Shown: in pieces, positions 1 to 9,900 of the stretch
Layout of the letters: every line of letters begins with the position of its first letter
How positions within the stretch are numbered: the first letter of the stretch is position 1
Source: Flavonifractor sp. An92
GTDB lineage: Bacteria; Bacillota; Clostridia; Oscillospirales; Oscillospiraceae
Direction of reading: 5' to 3'
Assembly: GCF_002159175.1 (NCBI RefSeq)
Contig: NZ_NFGZ01000002.1
Location: 62,001 to 126,000 of the forward strand
DNA: 64,000 bases
The notes under the pieces: generated by a model
Told to the model about the DNA's origin: nothing
Seen by the model: only the letters and a program-made list of their open reading frames with translations
Database searches by the model: none
Made by a program: the position numbers and the translations under genes

Positions 1-78
1 AAATCCGGTAGGGCTGTCAGCGGACATGAGGGTGTGCACGGTTTGTTTTAGAAAATCAATCCCACTGTCAAAGTTCAT
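1..78 (-). CDS. M42-family aminopeptidase, N-terminal fragment (cut by window edge)
   Basis: Only the first 26 codons are inside the window; the gene runs off the left edge. The start codon follows a strong AGGAGG site 5 bases upstream. The peptide has a helical start and then the phrase SADSPTGF, which resembles the SPTGY/SPSGY loop at the start of M42 glutamyl/tetrahedral aminopeptidases. Such enzymes trim peptides in the cytoplasm, which would fit the peptide importer and extracellular protease next door. The identification rests on one short motif, so it is tentative. It is divergent from the GntR regulator gene and may share its control region. Confidence 0.5.
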   Translation of the reverse strand, partial: MNFDSGIDFLKQTVHTLMSADSPTGF

Positions 79-187
79 AGAAACCTCCTATTTTTTCTGT
101 TTGGTGACCTCATTATATGAATTTGGTGAACAAAACGAGGTATGAAATAAAGTGCACAAAAAAATCTGAAGAAACTTTCTATATTTG

Positions 188-249
188 TTGAAAACACAAT
201 CGAAATGTGGTATATTAATGCCAACAAGATTGTAGATTGTATACAATCT
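188..249 (+). promoter_or_regulatory. Promoter plus GntR-type operator upstream of the GntR gene
   Basis: TTGAAA at 188-193 and TATATT at 211-216 are separated by 17 bases and form a good sigma-A promoter reading towards the GntR gene. Just downstream, 234-249 is a perfect 16-base palindrome centred on TTGTATACAA, the kind of site bound by FCD-type GntR proteins. A repressor bound there would block the start of transcription, so autoregulation is the simplest reading. The rest of 79-340 is AT-rich with no gene. Confidence 0.75.
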
Positions 250-340
250 TCTTTTCTAATCTACATCGAAGCATGGTAAAAGTCAATATACAAAACAAAC
301 TTTCTATAAAAATGCAAAGATATATAGGGGAACAGCAAAA

Positions 341-1030
341 ATGGCTGAAATTCAGTTTAAAACATTACGCGAGCGGGTAGCGGATGCAATTCGGATGAAG
401 ATTTTGAGCGGCGAACTGCAGCCCGGAGCCCGGATCGTGGAGCAGGATCTCTCCAATGAGCTTGGCGTGAGCCGGGCGCCTGTGCGTGAGGCCCTGCGGC
501 AGATCGAGGAGGAGGGCCTGATCGAGTACACCCGGAATGTGGGGTGCTCGGTCAAGCGCGTGACCGATGTGGACCTCTATGAGATCTATCTGCTCCGCGC
601 CACCTATGAGATCCTGGCGGTCAAACTTTGTGAAGGAAGGCTGGCACCGGAGAGCCTGCGGCAGATGGAAGAAGCCCTGGAAAAAATGAAAACTCTGGAG
701 GAACAGGACTTCCACGCCTCGATCTCCTATGACAATGACTTCCACGAGGGAATTATCCGTCAGGTAGGACTGCCGCGGCTGGCGAAAGTGTGGAGCCAGC
801 TCAATTCCGGCAACATCATCACCTATTATACCGGTAGTACGGACCATGCAGCTTCGACCAAGCGGCAGTATCCCATCCATAAAGAACTGTACGACGTGTG
901 CTGTACCGGAAATATGCAGGACATCTGCGATGCGATTATGGACCACTACATGCTCACTACCCGCCGCCGTATGGTGGAGCAGGGCATGGATGCGGAGCAT
1001 TTCCAATTTGGGGTCAAGATTCGGTTGTAA
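341..1030 (+). CDS. GntR-family transcriptional regulator, FadR/FCD subgroup
   Basis: This 229-residue protein has an N-terminal winged helix of the GntR class (about residues 8-72, with the recognition region VSRAPVREALRQIEEEGLIE) and an all-helical FCD-type effector domain in residues 80-220, which usually binds a small organic acid or related ligand through a metal. It is a DNA-binding regulator in the cytoplasm. A palindromic operator lies 92 bases upstream of its start, so it probably represses itself. The oligopeptide transporter genes follow 83 bases downstream in the same direction, so they are the likely regulated targets, but the effector cannot be read from sequence. Confidence 0.88.
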   Translation: MAEIQFKTLRERVADAIRMKILSGELQPGARIVEQDLSNELGVSRAPVREALRQIEEEGLIEYTRNVGCSVKRVTDVDLYEIYLLRATYEILAVKLCEGRLAPESLRQMEEALEKMKTLEEQDFHASISYDNDFHEGIIRQVGLPRLAKVWSQLNSGNIITYYTGSTDHAASTKRQYPIHKELYDVCCTGNMQDICDAIMDHYMLTTRRRMVEQGMDAEHFQFGVKIRL

Positions 1031-1113
1031 TTCACGGCAAAGCGGGATCCCCGCGCCAGTGGCTGCACCGGTTTTGGTAAGTAGCAATCAGAGTGATGAA
1101 AGGGGAAAAGAAC

Positions 1114-2775
1114 ATGAAAGCAAAACGACTGTTAACCTCGCTCCTGGCCCTGGCTATGATAGCCGGTCTGACCGCCTGCGGCGGTGAAGACAGCGGCACG
1201 GCGGAGCAGACGCTGGTCACTTCCCTGGCGGAGGAGCCGGCTACCCTGGATCCGTCTCGGTGCAACGATGTGGTAGGCGACACCATTCTGATCAATGTCA
1301 TGGAGCCTTTGATCCGCATTCAGGAGAACGAAAACGGCGAGAATGTGCCCACTGGCGCCGGCGCAGAGCGCTGGGAATCCAATGAGGACGGCTCGGTGTG
1401 GACCTTCTATCTGCGGGACAACACCTGGAGCGATGGTGAGCCGGTGACCGCTGAGGACTATGTCTATGGTATCCAGCGCATCCTGGACCCCGAGGTGGGC
1501 TCCCCCATCTCCTTCCTCCTGTCCGACTGCATCAAGAACGGCAACGCCGTCAACCTCGGTGAAATGCCGGTCAGTGAGCTGGGCGTGAAGGCTCTGGATG
1601 AGAAGACTCTGGAGATCACCCTGGAGGGCCCCACTCCCTACTTCCTGTCCCTGGCCTACAGCAAGGCCATGTACCCCGCCCGTCAGGATATTGCAGAGTC
1701 TCTGGGTGACACCTATGGCGCCGATGCCGCCGGCCTGGTCTTCAACGGGCCCTTTGTGGTGACTCAGTGGACCCACAACTCCCAGTTTGTGCTGGAGAAG
1801 AACGACTCCTACTGGGACAAGGACAATGTGTCTCTGGACTCCATCACCTATATGATCATGGGCGATGAAAACTCCCGCTACAACTCCTTTGAAAACGGCT
1901 CTCTGGAGATCGTCACCGTGGGTCAGCCTGAGTGGATCGACCGTTTCAACCAGAAGGACAACGTGACCTTCACCGAGTATGTGACTCCCTCCGTCCGCTT
2001 CCACTTCTACAACACCCAGGATCCCATCTTCCAGAATGAAAACATCCGCAAGGCCTTTACTCTGGCCCTGGACCGGGACGACGTGGTGGAGACCATCTAT
2101 CACGGGACCATGCTTCCCTCCTACAGCTGGGTGCCCCAGGGCGTGGCCAGCGGCGAGACCATCTCCGACTACAGCAGCCGCGGCACCGCGCCCCTGACCA
2201 CCCTCATTGAGGAGAACCCCGACGCCAAGGCCCTTCTGCTGCAGGGCATGGAGGAGCTGGGCCTGGGCTCTGATCCCTCCACGCTGGACATCACCTTCTC
2301 CTTCGGCGGCACCACCCAGTGGCTGCGCAACTACGGCGAGTACCTCCAGGCGGTGTATAAGGAAGCTCTGGGCGTTCAGATCCAGCTGGAGTTCAACGAG
2401 TGGGGTACCTTCCAGTCCCTGATCAACTCCGGCGACTATCAGGTGGGCTATCAGGTCTGGTCCATCGACTACAACGACCCCATGGCCATGCTCTCCCTGT
2501 TTGTCTCCACCTCCAGCGCCATCCCCACCGGCTGGTCCAATGAGGAGTACGACGCTCTGGTGGCCCAGGCCGGCCGCGAGATGGACGACGAGGCCCGTCT
2601 GGCCCTCTACCAGCAGGCGGAGAACATCCTGGTCCATGACGCCGGCATCGTCTGCCCGGTGGTCAATGAGACCGTGAACCGCTTCCACTACAACTACATT
2701 CAGAACCTGCCCACCAACTACTTCTCCAGCAACAACGGCGGCATGAAGTACGTGAGCATCCAGCAGGATTCTTAA
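1114..2775 (+). CDS. oppA: Oligopeptide ABC transporter substrate-binding lipoprotein (SBP_bac_5)
   Basis: The 553-residue protein has a lipoprotein signal with lipobox LTAC (Cys at about residue 21), then a family-5 extracellular solute-binding fold with the typical early phrases EEPATLDPSRCND and GDTILINVMEPLI. It would be anchored outside the membrane and deliver peptides to the OppB/OppC channel. The start at 1114 is preferred over an upstream ATG at 1093 because AAAGGGG lies 8 bases before it and the signal peptide begins there. It is the first gene of the opp cluster. A hairpin follows its stop and may separate its high expression from the rest. Confidence 0.92.
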   Translation: MKAKRLLTSLLALAMIAGLTACGGEDSGTAEQTLVTSLAEEPATLDPSRCNDVVGDTILINVMEPLIRIQENENGENVPTGAGAERWESNEDGSVWTFYLRDNTWSDGEPVTAEDYVYGIQRILDPEVGSPISFLLSDCIKNGNAVNLGEMPVSELGVKALDEKTLEITLEGPTPYFLSLAYSKAMYPARQDIAESLGDTYGADAAGLVFNGPFVVTQWTHNSQFVLEKNDSYWDKDNVSLDSITYMIMGDENSRYNSFENGSLEIVTVGQPEWIDRFNQKDNVTFTEYVTPSVRFHFYNTQDPIFQNENIRKAFTLALDRDDVVETIYHGTMLPSYSWVPQGVASGETISDYSSRGTAPLTTLIEENPDAKALLLQGMEELGLGSDPSTLDITFSFGGTTQWLRNYGEYLQAVYKEALGVQIQLEFNEWGTFQSLINSGDYQVGYQVWSIDYNDPMAMLSLFVSTSSAIPTGWSNEEYDALVAQAGREMDDEARLALYQQAENILVHDAGIVCPVVNETVNRFHYNYIQNLPTNYFSSNNGGMKYVSIQQDS

Positions 2776-2793
2776 CTGATTGGCTGAACTCAC

Positions 2794-2825
2794 AAATGGG
2801 CGCCCGGTCTCCGGGCGCCCATTTG
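2794..2825 (+). terminator. Intercistronic hairpin after oppA
   Basis: A 14-base perfect inverted repeat (arms 2794-2807 and 2811-2824, loop TCT) follows the oppA stop by about 20 bases. It lacks a long T-run, only ATTTGAATAA follows. It is better read as a partial terminator or an mRNA 3'-end stabiliser that lets the binding protein be made in excess over the membrane subunits. Confidence 0.7.
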
Positions 2826-2882
2826 AATAAAGCACCCCCAAAGAAAACCACCCTATGCCGAACTGTTCATGGGAGGACTGGA

Positions 2883-3815
2883 ATGTTAAAGTTTGTACTC
2901 AAACGGGTCTTCTACATGCTGTTGACCTTGTTCATCATTATCACGGTCACCTTTTTTCTGATGCACAGCATCCCGGGTGACCCTCTGGCCAGCATGGCCC
3001 GGAATCTGCCGGATCAGACACGGGAGAACTATTATGCCAAATACGGTCTGGATAAACCGGTTTGGGAGCAATACCTGATCTTTATGAAAAACCTGGTCAC
3101 GAAGGGTGACCTGGGTGAATCCATCCGTTACCCGGGCCGTAGCGTCTCGGACACGCTGGCCACCAACTCTCAGGTCTCGGGTACCACGGGAGGACTGGCG
3201 CTGCTGTTGGGCATCGCCATCGGTGTGACATTAGGAATCATAGCAGCGCTGAACAAAAATAAATGGCCCGATTACTTGGTGATGTTTATCGCCATTCTGG
3301 GTATCACAGTGCCGGTCTTTGTTCTGGCGGCGCTGCTGCAATATTTCTTCACCGTGCAATTCCACCTGCTGCCCACCACAGGCTGGGGCAAGCCATCCAA
3401 TCTGGTGCTACCGGTGATCGTCCTGAGCTTCAACACCATCGCTACCTATGCCCGGTATGTGAAATCCAACATGCTGGAGGTGATGAACCAGGACTACATC
3501 CTGACAGCGGAGGCCAAGGGTGTCACGCCCTTCAACGTGGTCAAGAACCACGTGCTGCGCAACGCCTTCCTGCCCTGCATCACCATCCTGGGCGGTCAGA
3601 TCGCCAGCGTGTTCACTGGCTCCTTCATCGTGGAGCGGATCTTCGGTATCCCCGGACTGGGCTTCTACTATATCTCGTCCATCAATGACCGGGACTACAC
3701 CATGATCCTGGGAACCACCGTGTTTTTCGGTGCGCTTTTCGTGATCGCGCAGCTTTTGATCGATATCGTATACGGAATTCTGGATCCTCGTATGAGGATC
3801 AAAGCCAAGGACTAA
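2883..3815 (+). CDS. oppB: Oligopeptide ABC transporter permease OppB
   Basis: A 310-residue integral membrane protein of the DppB/OppB class with an N-terminal membrane helix (LKRVFYMLLTLFIIITVTFF), the conserved IPGDPL segment, and about six membrane segments. The coupling EAA-type loop is visible as LTAEAKGVTPFNVVKNHVLRNA. It forms half of the peptide channel. The start at 2883 follows GGGAGGACTGG and begins the usual hydrophobic helix; the longer reading frame from 2796 overlaps the oppA hairpin and is unlikely. The next gene begins 16 bases after its stop. Confidence 0.93.
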   Translation: MLKFVLKRVFYMLLTLFIIITVTFFLMHSIPGDPLASMARNLPDQTRENYYAKYGLDKPVWEQYLIFMKNLVTKGDLGESIRYPGRSVSDTLATNSQVSGTTGGLALLLGIAIGVTLGIIAALNKNKWPDYLVMFIAILGITVPVFVLAALLQYFFTVQFHLLPTTGWGKPSNLVLPVIVLSFNTIATYARYVKSNMLEVMNQDYILTAEAKGVTPFNVVKNHVLRNAFLPCITILGGQIASVFTGSFIVERIFGIPGLGFYYISSINDRDYTMILGTTVFFGALFVIAQLLIDIVYGILDPRMRIKAKD

Positions 3816-3831
3816 GGGGGATCGAGCGATT

Positions 3832-4770
3832 ATGGACGAAACGATGGTCAAAGAGCCCATCCCAAAGGAAAAATTTCAGGTTATCGGCACCGATGACTTC
3901 AGCGGAGATGTGATCGCCCGGCCTCAGATCGGCTACTGGAAGGACGCCTGGCGCCGCTTCCGGGAAAACAAGATTGCTACCGTCTCCCTGGTGGTACTGC
4001 TTCTGATGATCATTATGGTCATCATCGGGCCCTACATCAACGGCATCAACTACGAAGACATTGATCAGGGGGCCCTCAACCAGGCACCCAGCGCGGAGCA
4101 CTGGTTCGGCACGGACGCCCTGGGGCGCGACCTGTTCTCCCGTGTGTGGCAGGCTGGCCGGGTCTCCATCGCCATCGGCGTGGCCGGCGCCCTGATCAGC
4201 ACCGTCGTGGGGTGCCTGTACGGCGGCATTGCGGCCTATTTCGGCGGCGCGGTGGACACCATTCTGATGCGTATTGTGGAGGTGCTCTTCAGCATCCCCT
4301 ATCTGCTCATCGTCATTCTGATTTCGGTCATCACCGACAGCCACAGCATCTTTACCCTTATGCTGGCGCTGACACTGACCGGCTGGTGCAACACCGCCCG
4401 TCTGGTGCGTGGACAGATGATGCAGCTCAAGAATCAGGAGTTCGTGCTGGCGGCCAACGCCCTGGGCGTGAGTCCCTGGAAGATCATTGTCAAGCACCTG
4501 CTGCCCAATACTCTGGGCGTCATCCTGGTGGCCATCACCTTTGATATCCCGGGCTATATCTTCTCCGAGGCCTTCCTGAGCTACCTGGGTCTGGGCATTC
4601 AGGCTCCCAACACCAGCTGGGGTGCTCTGGCCTCGGCCGCCCAGCAGACCTTCGCATTCTATCCCTATCAGATGTTTTTCCCGGCGCTTCTGATCGCGCT
4701 GACGATGCTGTCCTTCACCCTGCTGGGTGACGGACTGCGGGACGCGCTGGACCCGAAGCTGAGAAAGTAG
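3832..4770 (+). CDS. oppC: Oligopeptide ABC transporter permease OppC
   Basis: The 312-residue protein is the second channel subunit. It has the OppC_N segment (KDAWRRFRENKIATVSLVVL), the family phrase HWFGTDALGRDLFSRVW, several membrane helices, and the coupling loop VLAANALGVSPWKIIVKHLLPN. It sits in the cytoplasmic membrane with OppB and is driven by OppD and OppF. It is 16 bases from oppB and 11 bases from oppD, so a single transcript is likely. Confidence 0.94.
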   Translation: MDETMVKEPIPKEKFQVIGTDDFSGDVIARPQIGYWKDAWRRFRENKIATVSLVVLLLMIIMVIIGPYINGINYEDIDQGALNQAPSAEHWFGTDALGRDLFSRVWQAGRVSIAIGVAGALISTVVGCLYGGIAAYFGGAVDTILMRIVEVLFSIPYLLIVILISVITDSHSIFTLMLALTLTGWCNTARLVRGQMMQLKNQEFVLAANALGVSPWKIIVKHLLPNTLGVILVAITFDIPGYIFSEAFLSYLGLGIQAPNTSWGALASAAQQTFAFYPYQMFFPALLIALTMLSFTLLGDGLRDALDPKLRK

Positions 4771-4781
4771 GAGGAAACAGC

Positions 4782-5801
4782 ATGGAACCGATTTTGGAAG
4801 TAAAAGACCTCCACGTCTCGTTCAATACCTATGCCGGGGAAGTGAAGGCCGTCCGCGGTGTCAGCTTCACGCTGAACAAGGGAGAGACCCTGGCCTTCGT
4901 GGGCGAGTCGGGCTGCGGCAAGACGGTGACCGCCAAGGCGATCCTGCGCCTGCTCAAGCCCCCCTTTGCCGAGATCAAGGAGGGGTCCGAGATCCGCTAT
5001 CAGGGCCAGGACGTGGTCCATATGGATAAAAAGACCCTGAGCAACTACCGCGGCGAGGAAGTGAGCATGATTTTCCAGGACCCCATGACCTCTCTGAACC
5101 CGACCATGAAGATCGGCAAGCAGATCATGGAGAGCCTGAAAATCCACAAGCACCTGAACAAGGAACAGGCCCGGAAAGAGGCCATTGAGCTGCTGCGGCT
5201 GGTGAACATTCCCAGCCCGGAGACCCGGGTGGACAGCTATCCCCATGAGCTCTCCGGCGGCATGCGCCAGCGCGTGATGATTGCCATCGCCCTGGCGTGC
5301 AGCCCCAGCATCCTCATCGCGGACGAGCCCACCACGGCTCTGGACGTGACCATTCAGATCCAGATCATGGATCTGCTGAAGGACCTGAAGACCAAGCTGG
5401 GTACCGCCATTATTCTGGTGACCCACGACCTGGGTGTAGTGGCCAACTTCGCCGACCGGGTGCAGGTCATGTACGCCGGCCAGGTGCTGGAGCGGGGCAC
5501 CACCCGGGAGATCTTCCAGGACAGCCGCCACCCCTACACCTGGGCGCTGCTCAGTTCGGTGCCCACACTGGCCAAGGAGAGCAAGCAGGAGCTCTACGCC
5601 CTCAAGGGCACGCCTCCTGACCTGATCCTGCCCTTGAACCACTGCCCCTTCGCGGCGCGGTGTGAACACTGTATGCAGATCTGCAAGGAGCAGATGCCTC
5701 CGGAGACGGTGCTCAGTGAGACCCACAAGGTCTCCTGCTGGCTGCAGCATCCGGACGCGCCCCGGACGATCACCTTTCACGGCAAGGAGGCACGGTCATG
5801 A
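4782..5801 (+). CDS. oppD: Oligopeptide ABC transporter ATP-binding protein OppD
   Basis: A 339-residue ATPase with Walker A GESGCGKT (41-48), signature LSGGMRQR (157-164) and Walker B ILIADEPT (177-184). After the ATPase core comes the C-terminal oligopeptide/dipeptide domain with the cysteine group [14 protein letters not shown], which in some OppD/DppD proteins holds an iron-sulfur cluster. It powers peptide import on the inner face of the membrane. A GTAGGAGG site precedes the start. It overlaps the next gene by four bases (ATGA), implying coupled translation. Confidence 0.95.
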   Translation: MEPILEVKDLHVSFNTYAGEVKAVRGVSFTLNKGETLAFVGESGCGKTVTAKAILRLLKPPFAEIKEGSEIRYQGQDVVHMDKKTLSNYRGEEVSMIFQDPMTSLNPTMKIGKQIMESLKIHKHLNKEQARKEAIELLRLVNIPSPETRVDSYPHELSGGMRQRVMIAIALACSPSILIADEPTTALDVTIQIQIMDLLKDLKTKLGTAIILVTHDLGVVANFADRVQVMYAGQVLERGTTREIFQDSRHPYTWALLSSVPTLAKESKQELYALKGTPPDLILPLNHCPFAARCEHCMQICKEQMPPETVLSETHKVSCWLQHPDAPRTITFHGKEARS

Positions 5802-6793
5802 GCGAGCAGCAGAACACCCAGAACATTGTGGAGGTCACCGACCTGTGTAAATACTTCCGCGTCAGCCGCAAGGCTACGCTGAAGGCGGTGGACCATGTGA
5901 CCCTGAGCATTCGCCGGGGCGAGACCCTGGGCTTGGTGGGTGAGTCGGGCTGCGGCAAGACCACCTGCGGCCGGACCATGATCCGGCTCTATGAGCCCAC
6001 CTCCGGCACGGTCAAATTCAACGGCAAGGACATCTCCAAGCTCTCCGGCAAGGAGCTGCTCCAGTTCAAAAAGGACGCCCAGATCATTTTCCAGGACCCC
6101 TATGCCTCTCTGGACCCCCGTATGACCATCGGTGAGATCATCACCGAGGGCATGAATGTCCACTACCGCTACTCTGAGGAGGAGAAGCGCAAGCGGGTCC
6201 ACGAGCTGCTCAACCGGGTGGGCCTGACGGCGGACTACGCCAACCGCTTCGCCCACGAGCTCTCCGGCGGCCAGCGCCAGCGCATCGGCATCGCCCGGGC
6301 CCTGGCGGTCAACCCCCAGTTCATCGTGTGCGACGAGCCCATCTCCGCCCTGGACGTGTCCATCCAGGCCCAGGTGGTCAACCTGCTGATCCGGCTTCAG
6401 AAGGAGGATCAGCTCACCTACCTGTTCATCTCCCACGACCTGGCTATGGTTAAGCACATCTCCGACCGGGTGGGCGTTATGTACCTGGGCAACCTGGTGG
6501 AGCTGGCCAGCAATGTGGAGCTCTACGACCACCCCCTCCACCCCTATACCAAAGCGCTGATCTCGGCCATCCCCACCGCCGACCCGGAAGAGGATATGAG
6601 CAGCAAGCAGATCAAGCTGGAGGGCGAGGTGCCCAGTCCCATCAACCCGCCGGACGGCTGCCGCTTCTGTCAGCGCTGCCGTTACGCCTGTGAGCAGTGC
6701 CGGAAGGAGACGCCGGTCCTGCGGGAGGTCCAGCCGGGCCATTTCGTGGCCTGTCACCGCTGTGAGGAGCTGGATCAGAGCCAGAAGAAGTAA
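5798..6793 (+). CDS. oppF: Oligopeptide ABC transporter ATP-binding protein OppF
   Basis: The second ATPase, 331 residues, with Walker A GESGCGKT (48-55), signature LSGGQRQR, Walker [13 protein letters not shown] and the C-terminal Opp cysteine cluster [14 protein letters not shown]. It pairs with OppD to energise OppBC. The start overlaps the oppD stop by four bases. It ends the transporter set; the S8 protease gene begins 116 bases further on in the same direction, so read-through into the protease is possible. Confidence 0.95.
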   Translation: MSEQQNTQNIVEVTDLCKYFRVSRKATLKAVDHVTLSIRRGETLGLVGESGCGKTTCGRTMIRLYEPTSGTVKFNGKDISKLSGKELLQFKKDAQIIFQDPYASLDPRMTIGEIITEGMNVHYRYSEEEKRKRVHELLNRVGLTADYANRFAHELSGGQRQRIGIARALAVNPQFIVCDEPISALDVSIQAQVVNLLIRLQKEDQLTYLFISHDLAMVKHISDRVGVMYLGNLVELASNVELYDHPLHPYTKALISAIPTADPEEDMSSKQIKLEGEVPSPINPPDGCRFCQRCRYACEQCRKETPVLREVQPGHFVACHRCEELDQSQKK

Positions 6794-6909
6794 TCCCATT
6801 GGAACAATGGTCAACTGCCCCTGCGCACAGAGGGAAAGGAGGTTCATGCTGCGCGTCAGGAACAAGAGATGTGAAATGTGAGTCGTTGAATCAAGCAAGG
6901 AGTGAAAGA

Positions 6910-9900
6910 ATGAGCGGTAAAGGAAAACAGATCCTCAGCGGTGTACTGGCACTCTCTCTTGCAGTGGGGCTGGCGGTACCGGCAAGCGCGAACACAGTTG
7001 CATCGGAAACCGACAAGACGTCGGAAAACGCAGTTCATCCATCCGGCCTGGTAGGCTTCGACGGGGAATACGCGCTGTCCGGTGACGGGAGCCCGGTCTC
7101 CATCATCGTGGAGCTGGAGCATCAGCCGGCCGCTCTGGTGCGGGCGCTGCAGGAGATGAGCGGTATGGGCACGCTGGGGGCCTCCCAGGGAAATCTGGAG
7201 GCTCAGGCGGAGCAGGACCGGGAGGAGTTCCTGGACGCGCTGAGCGCGATGCCGGCGGCGCAGTCCGCTTCGGGCAGTGAGGTGGAGATCACCTATACCT
7301 ATACCAATGCCATCAACGGCTACGCGCTGACCGTGCCGGACACGCTGGTTCCCGAACTGGCGAAGCTGGAGTGCGTGTATGCCATTTATCCCAATGAGGA
7401 GATCCAGCTGGATCTGGACGAGGAGCTGAACGAGACCTACACCATCGGGGTGGACCTGGGCAGCTCCGCCGGCGACGGTGAGACATCGGCAGAGCCCATC
7501 GGCATGCTGGCCAGCCGGAATTACTATGAGACAGAGGCCCTGAACGAAGCCGGCTACACCGGCGCCGGGGTGACGGTGGGCGTCATCGACTCCGGCATCG
7601 ACTATGAGCACCCGGATCTGGCGGCAGCTTTCTCGGACAAGATGCCCGGTACCGGGGAAACGGCCCCCGATGACTTGCTCCTGAACGGCAAGTTCTATGG
7701 CCGCAACTACATCAAGAATGGCCGCGAGGCCAACGATCCCATGGATGACCACGGCCACGGCACCCACGTCTCCGGTACCATCACCGGCCGGGGCGAGGAT
7801 GCCATCTCCACCCGGGGCATCGCGCCGGAGGTGACCCTGGTGGGCTATAAGGTCATCACCGCCAGCGACTCGGTCTCCTCCAACAACCTCATCAAGGCGA
7901 TGGAGGATGCCTGCAAGGACGGCTGTGACATTCTGAACATGTCCCTGGGCTGGAGCAACCAGAACGGCCCCATCCATGTGACCACGCTGGCGCTGAACAA
8001 TCTGGCGCTGCAGTATCCGGACACCCTCTTTGTGGTGTGCGCGGGCAACAACGGCTCTGCTTCCTACACGCTGTGGTCGCCCTCCACCTCTCCTCTGGCC
8101 TTCTGCGTGGCCAATGCGGAGATCCCCTTCCTGCGCTATCACTATGTGATCCACCGCACGGAGGACGTGGAGAGTGTCTACGACACCCAGATCCGTCTGG
8201 TGCGCAATGACTGGAGCAGCACTGCGGAGTTCGACGACGCCAAGGGGGTCTACCTCCTCCAGAGCGGCGTGGATGAGGACCCGGATTGCTACTTTGCGCC
8301 CAGCGAGACGGGCACTTATCAGATGCTGCTCCTGCCGGTGACTGAGCCGACTGAGGACGGCAGCAATTGGGACAATCTGGCTACCGGTACCCAGGAGGAG
8401 CTGGACGCCTTTGCCGAAGCGAATCCGGACTGGGACTGGACCAACACCATGGTGGTGCTCAAGCGCGGCCAGAACTTTGACGACACGGTCAAGCGCCTGC
8501 GTGCGCTGGGCGGCGGTACCGTCGTCGTGATCAACACCGAGGGACGGGATGACGCGGATATCTCCTACTATCAGTCCCCCTTTGAGAACTATCTGCCGGT
8601 CTTTACCGTGGGCTATGAGGATGGCCTGGAGCTCATTGAGGCTCTGGAGCCCGGTCAGGCCTGCGAGGTCAACATCCCCGCCATTGAGGAGCCCACGTCT
8701 GAGCCTCACATCTACACTGGCAGCTCCCGCGGCCCGGTGGAGTCCACCTATGATGTGCGGCCTGACATCGCCGCCTCCGGCACCAACGTCCTCTCTACCG
8801 TGCCCAGAACGTACTTTGATCCGGATCTGGAGACCCATGAGCACAGCTACGCCTCCATGACCGGTACCTCCATGGCGACCCCCCACATCGTGGCGTTCGC
8901 CGCGCTGCTCAAGCAGGAGCACCCCGAGTGGAACGCTCTCCAGCTGAAGGCACATCTGGCCAATACTGCCAACCCGGATGAACTGGACACCGAGGACCGC
9001 TATCTGAGCGTCTACGACCAGGGCTCCGGTATGGTGCGCCCGGCGGATGCTCTGGCCAACAGCGATTTCTATGCCACGGCCAGCAACCTCAACGCCTATT
9101 ACCGTACCGATACCAATGGTATTGCCAACGACGGCGCCGTGGAGGGCACTACCATCAGCTTTGGCGTCGTGTCCAACTATGCGGAGACTTCCAAACTGGT
9201 CCCTGTGACGGTCTATAATGACGGCGCCGATGCTGCCGAGTTCTCGGTGGAGATCCGCACCACCCAGGCGCTGAACGGCGTGTCTGTGACGGCAGCCAGC
9301 GATTCCGTGACCGTGGAGGGAGGCAGCCAGGTCAGCTTCGATGTGACCGCCGCAGTCTCGGCTGAGGCAGAGACCGGCTTCTGCGAGGGCTATGTGGTCC
9401 TCACCGAGGCGAGCTCCGACATCACCCTGGTCCTGCCCTTTGCCATCTACGTCAACAACCAGCCCGCCGATGAGGGCGGTGCCTTCAACGAGGACTTCAC
9501 CTTCACCCAGGTGGCAGTTCTCTCCAACGGCGAGCACAGCCAGATCAAGGATATCCCCAATTACAGCAGTTTCGACTCCCTGCTGCACTATCAGTTCGCC
9601 AATTCCTACGATATGCTCAATCTGCTGATTGGAGATGCCGAGGGCAACCCGATCGGCCTGGCGTATCCGGAGACGATCACGGACACCAGCGTGGGGGATA
9701 ACTGGTATTGGTATGGCACCTTTACGGGCTCCTATTACCCCTATGATGAGAGCGGCCACCCCAGCCAGACCGCTCAGCCTCTGCCTGAGGGACAGTACCA
9801 GCTGCTCTTCCAGGCCAAGAAGCTGGACGGCAAGGAGGACGTGCACGCCGTGCCGTTCGTGGTGGACAATACCCTGCCGGAGCTGACCCTTTCTGACAGC

